From an uncultured bacterium (lineage in GTDB: Bacteria; Cyanobacteriota; Vampirovibrionia; Gastranaerophilales; Gastranaerophilaceae): a stretch of 8,066 nt of DNA. The translations under genes and the position numbers were made by a program. The notes below the pieces were generated by a model. That model was not told where the DNA came from and searched no databases. It was given only the letters and a program-made list of their open reading frames with translations. Shown here piece by piece: positions 5,577-8,066 of the stretch; the first letter of the stretch is position 1, and each line of letters starts with the position of its first letter. The DNA lies in NCBI GenBank assembly GCA_947169755.1, contig CAMVQX010000072.1, positions 1 through 8,066 of the forward strand. The letters run 5' to 3'.

Positions 5577-6029
5577 TTAGTATTGACTGCTTCTTAATTT
5601 TTGAATAACCAGGTCAGAAATATCAACCCCGCCAACAAAAATTACTCTGTAATCCAAAATTGCATCAAGCTTTTGTTCAACTAAAACCTGTTTTGCAGCA
5701 GCTTGTATTTTGTTATAAACCTGTTCTTCTCTTTGTGATCTTAATCTCATATAAGCATCTTCTTTCATCTTATATTCACGAGCTGTTTGTTCTTCAAAAT
5801 TTTGTTTCTTTAAAGGTGTATCTAAACTTTTATACTGTCTTTCTTTATCAACCATAAATTGTTGCATTTCAAGCGCTTTTGCATCAACTTCTTTAATAGC
5901 TTGTTGTGCGAAAGAGAAATTTTCTTGAACTTTTTGATAGTCGATATACCCTACACCAGCAGCATTTGCCCTAAGCCCGAACAATAGGCCTGTAATAATT
6001 AATAGAGCTGCTAAAGTAAATTTTTTCAT
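5577..6029 (-). CDS. OmpH/Skp-family periplasmic chaperone
   Basis: A 150-residue protein with a signal peptide (MKKFTLAALLIITGLLFGLRANA, cleavage near residue 23). The mature protein opens with the family's GYIDYQKVQENF (27-38). A long charged helical region with coiled-coil character follows (about 40-120), and the ending VGGVDISDLVIQKL matches the OmpH/Skp C-terminal strand motif. Skp-type trimers hold unfolded outer-membrane proteins in the periplasm and hand them to the BAM complex. The gene lies 15 bases after bamA, with CGGAGG (6044-6039) nine bases before its ATG; bamA followed by ompH is the usual order. The lpxD/fabZ/lpxA genes that often follow in proteobacteria are not here. The symbol skp would fit by family, but orthology is not shown. 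Confidence 0.87.
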   Translation of the reverse strand: MKKFTLAALLIITGLLFGLRANAAGVGYIDYQKVQENFSFAQQAIKEVDAKALEMQQFMVDKERQYKSLDTPLKKQNFEEQTAREYKMKEDAYMRLRSQREEQVYNKIQAAAKQVLVEQKLDAILDYRVIFVGGVDISDLVIQKLRSSQY

Positions 6030-6044
6030 TGTTATATACCTCCG

Positions 6045-8003
6045 TTAATACATTATATCACTAACACCAAATGTGAAGTAGCCGTGTTTGTTTCCGTTGT
6101 GTCCAGGGTTCGTGAGCGGAATACCATAATCGATTGATAACGGTCCCATACCCGGTACATACAATTTCAAACCGACACCGGCTGCAACTGCGTAACCGCG
6201 TCTGTCATAGATTCTGTCTGTAATCGGTTGACTGAATACTTTACCTGCATCAGCCCAAACAGTAAATCTCAAATTGTTTAAGAAATTAATTCTTGTTCTA
6301 TCCATAAACGGTATCGGGGTTGCGAATTCTGCGCTGCCCATTACAAAAGCATTACCCGTACCTACACCGCTCATCTTGAAACCTCTTACTGTATAAGGGC
6401 CACCAAGTCTGAATGCCATAACTTCAGGCATTTCATCACCATGTATTTTACCTCCGGCCTTAGCTGTGAAAGATAACGATGATTTCTTTGCAACAGGAAT
6501 GTATTGTTTTACCATACCGGACAACTTACCGTGAGTTTTATCAAATCCGTTTAAGCCAAATTCTTCATCAAATCTGATGCTTGCCATTGTACCTTTTCTT
6601 GTAACAGCTTCACTGTCACGAGTATCATACATAAGTCCCGGGCTTACAGATAAGAAGAAACCACCTGTCAACTGTCTTGCACGCTCTGAAATAGGAATGT
6701 TATATCTTGAATAGAGATTTTTAATTTTACCTCTGTCGCCTTCTGATACACTGATATTTTCAACACCAACAGACAACGTACTCATAACATGCCTGTTAAA
6801 TTTCATTCTGTGTGCAACAGTAGCTTCAGCACCTACACGACGTTCAATTGCGAGCGGTACTTGATAACTACCAAAATCACGATAGAAAATTTTACTCATT
6901 AAAGATGTATCAGCATTATAAAAATAGGGTTTAAAATAACTCAATTCAGCCTGTATATTCATTCTTTTTTGAATTGAAGAGTCATTCAATATAACACCTG
7001 TACCAGCAATACCATTAAGTGAAACTCTTTCACCTCTACCTAAGAAATTATTATCGGCAACACCAACAGAACCAAAAAGACCTGTTACGGAATCAATACC
7101 GCCGCCGACAGAAACAGTTGCCGTTCTCTGTTCCTCAACATTAATTGTAATATCATATTTATCAGGATCTTCGGTCGGCTCAATTTCACGTGTAACATCT
7201 TTAAACGCTTGTGTAGCGTACAACCTTACCAAATCGCCTTTTAATACATTTTCATTATAAACAGAACCCGGTTCCGTTAAAACATTACGTTCAACAACGT
7301 AATCTTTAGTCTTTTCATTACCGGCAATCATAATTTTATTGATTGTACCTTCTTTGATATTTATGTTAACAGTACCGTCTGGATCATCAGAAACAGAATC
7401 AATTCTTGCTAAAATATAGCCTTTCGAACTGTAACAATCTTGAATTTTCGCAATAGCTTCATTAATTTGACCGATATTTTGCGGTTTGCCTTTCATCGGA
7501 AGTAAAAATCCAAGAATTTCATCTGTTGAAATTACCGTATTACCTTCAATTGTAAAATCAGTTACCGGAGTATTTTCCTGAACAATAATTTTTAAAGTAA
7601 CCGTTCCGTCAGAGTTGTTAACAGGTACAGCCTTCATTTTTTCGGTAAAATATCCCATTTGATAAATACCGCCCAAAGTCTCGCGTACGGCATCTTTAGT
7701 ATAAACATCACCCGGTTTTAAAGTTACATTTTCCATAATCAGGGAAGTATCAATTACATTGTTTCCCATGATTTCAACATTCTTTACAGTTCTTTTTTCA
7801 GCAGAAGAAACCGTGCTAACAGAACCGGAAGTTGTAATACCGCTATATCCTTCACCAAATTGGGTTGCGGAGGGGGGTTGTATATCGTGGATTTCGTAAT
7901 CTACCGTATCTCCCCAAAAACTATTTGCTGCTTTACTCTGCGCCGGACATAAAAGAACCATAAGCAGTGCTATTATTGGTATGTATATATATTTTGAATT
8001 CAA
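6045..8003 (-). CDS. bamA: BamA/Omp85-type outer-membrane protein insertase, three POTRA domains
   Basis: A 652-residue outer-membrane protein that inserts beta-barrel proteins. The signal peptide is residues 1-25 (cleavage near QSKA-ANS). A low-complexity linker (about 27-70) leads to three POTRA domains: about 71-144 (KNVEIMGNNVI), 146-217 (DFTIEGNTVIS) and 219-292 (KIMIAGNEKTK). Proteobacterial BamA has five POTRAs; three is usual in cyanobacteria. The 16-strand barrel occupies about 294-652, opening with GGGIDSVTGLFGSVG..DNNFLGRG, a cyanobacteria-like run. The conserved loop-6 VRGF is at 539-542, and the protein ends in Tyr after GYFTFGVSDIM. The start codon is TTG at 8003. A stop at 8027-8025 and no ATG before it leave little choice, and a weak AAGG (8016-8013) lies nine bases upstream. 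The gene heads the unit bamA-ompH. Confidence 0.95.
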   Translation of the reverse strand: MNSKYIYIPIIALLMVLLCPAQSKAANSFWGDTVDYEIHDIQPPSATQFGEGYSGITTSGSVSTVSSAEKRTVKNVEIMGNNVIDTSLIMENVTLKPGDVYTKDAVRETLGGIYQMGYFTEKMKAVPVNNSDGTVTLKIIVQENTPVTDFTIEGNTVISTDEILGFLLPMKGKPQNIGQINEAIAKIQDCYSSKGYILARIDSVSDDPDGTVNINIKEGTINKIMIAGNEKTKDYVVERNVLTEPGSVYNENVLKGDLVRLYATQAFKDVTREIEPTEDPDKYDITINVEEQRTATVSVGGGIDSVTGLFGSVGVADNNFLGRGERVSLNGIAGTGVILNDSSIQKRMNIQAELSYFKPYFYNADTSLMSKIFYRDFGSYQVPLAIERRVGAEATVAHRMKFNRHVMSTLSVGVENISVSEGDRGKIKNLYSRYNIPISERARQLTGGFFLSVSPGLMYDTRDSEAVTRKGTMASIRFDEEFGLNGFDKTHGKLSGMVKQYIPVAKKSSLSFTAKAGGKIHGDEMPEVMAFRLGGPYTVRGFKMSGVGTGNAFVMGSAEFATPIPFMDRTRINFLNNLRFTVWADAGKVFSQPITDRIYDRRGYAVAAGVGLKLYVPGMGPLSIDYGIPLTNPGHNGNKHGYFTFGVSDIMY

Positions 8004-8040
8004 AAACTTCTGCCTTAAAAACTTCTACTTTCCTAATGGG

Positions 8041-8049
8041 ATTATAACA
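8041..8049 (-). promoter_or_regulatory. Extended -10 promoter of bamA
   Basis: TGTTATAAT (8049-8041) is a perfect extended -10 box preceded by TTTA, similar to the TTTTCA before the other two in this window. The start of transcription would be near 8034, giving a leader of about 30 bases before the TTG, so this mRNA is not leaderless. The -35 region falls at the window edge and cannot be judged. Confidence 0.55.
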
Positions 8050-8066
8050 TAAACAATATATAATAT

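Noticed and set aside
8002..8026. Two copies of AGAAGTTTTT (8026-8017 and 8011-8002) in the bamA leader
   Set aside because: Ten-base copies rich in T and A are easily chance in this DNA, and nothing ties them to a function.
1..8066. CRISPR array, tRNA, rRNA, insertion sequence or prophage signs
   Set aside because: None seen: no regularly spaced repeats, no cloverleaf-like segments, no transposase or integrase motifs, and uniform composition across the genes.

Overview
The window is AT-rich (by eye about one third G+C), tightly packed bacterial DNA with an outer-membrane (Gram-negative type) gene set. The BamA homologue carries a run typical of cyanobacterial Omp85 proteins (GGGID.VTGLFGSVG..DNNFLGRG) and has three POTRA domains. 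With the low G+C and compact layout, this points to a non-photosynthetic relative of Cyanobacteria (Melainabacteria/Vampirovibrionia, possibly the gut order Gastranaerophilales). That placement is inference from protein character, not from a marker phylogeny. Apart from promoter and leader DNA at both ends, the window is one plus-strand gene followed by six minus-strand genes.

Left end (1-1724). A 52-base leader with a hairpin and a 20-bp palindrome precedes a plus-strand endonuclease IV-like TIM-barrel protein. This gene converges, with only 4 bases between stop codons, on a minus-strand secreted protein with two TonB_C/TolA-C-like repeats. That secreted protein lies downstream of ffh and overlaps it by an ATGA stop/start.

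Middle (1721-3298). ffh encodes the GTPase of the signal recognition particle. Its true start is almost certainly at 3145: 6 bases upstream of that ATG is an extended -10 box nearly identical to the one upstream of the endonuclease IV-like gene, suggesting leaderless mRNAs for both. The 153-base gap upstream holds a strong terminator hairpin with eight T's in the plus direction, although no plus-strand gene runs into it, so a short untranslated RNA may be made there.

Right half (3299-8066, all minus). The order of transcription is bamA, ompH/skp-like, a terminator or attenuator hairpin, a uridine-phosphorylase-type nucleoside phosphorylase, and a 489-residue soluble protein. bamA and ompH are a normal envelope-biogenesis pair (outer-membrane protein insertase and its periplasmic chaperone). 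The last two genes are translationally coupled, with 4 bases between them and the second ribosome site overlapping the first gene's end.

The most unusual item is the 489-residue protein. Its C-terminal two thirds reads as the cytoplasmic domain of FlhA (FHIPEP family, the export-gate component of flagellar and type III secretion systems), but it has no membrane segments. In place of the membrane part are a DUF4177-like N-terminal domain and a coiled coil. No other flagellar or secretion gene is visible in the window.
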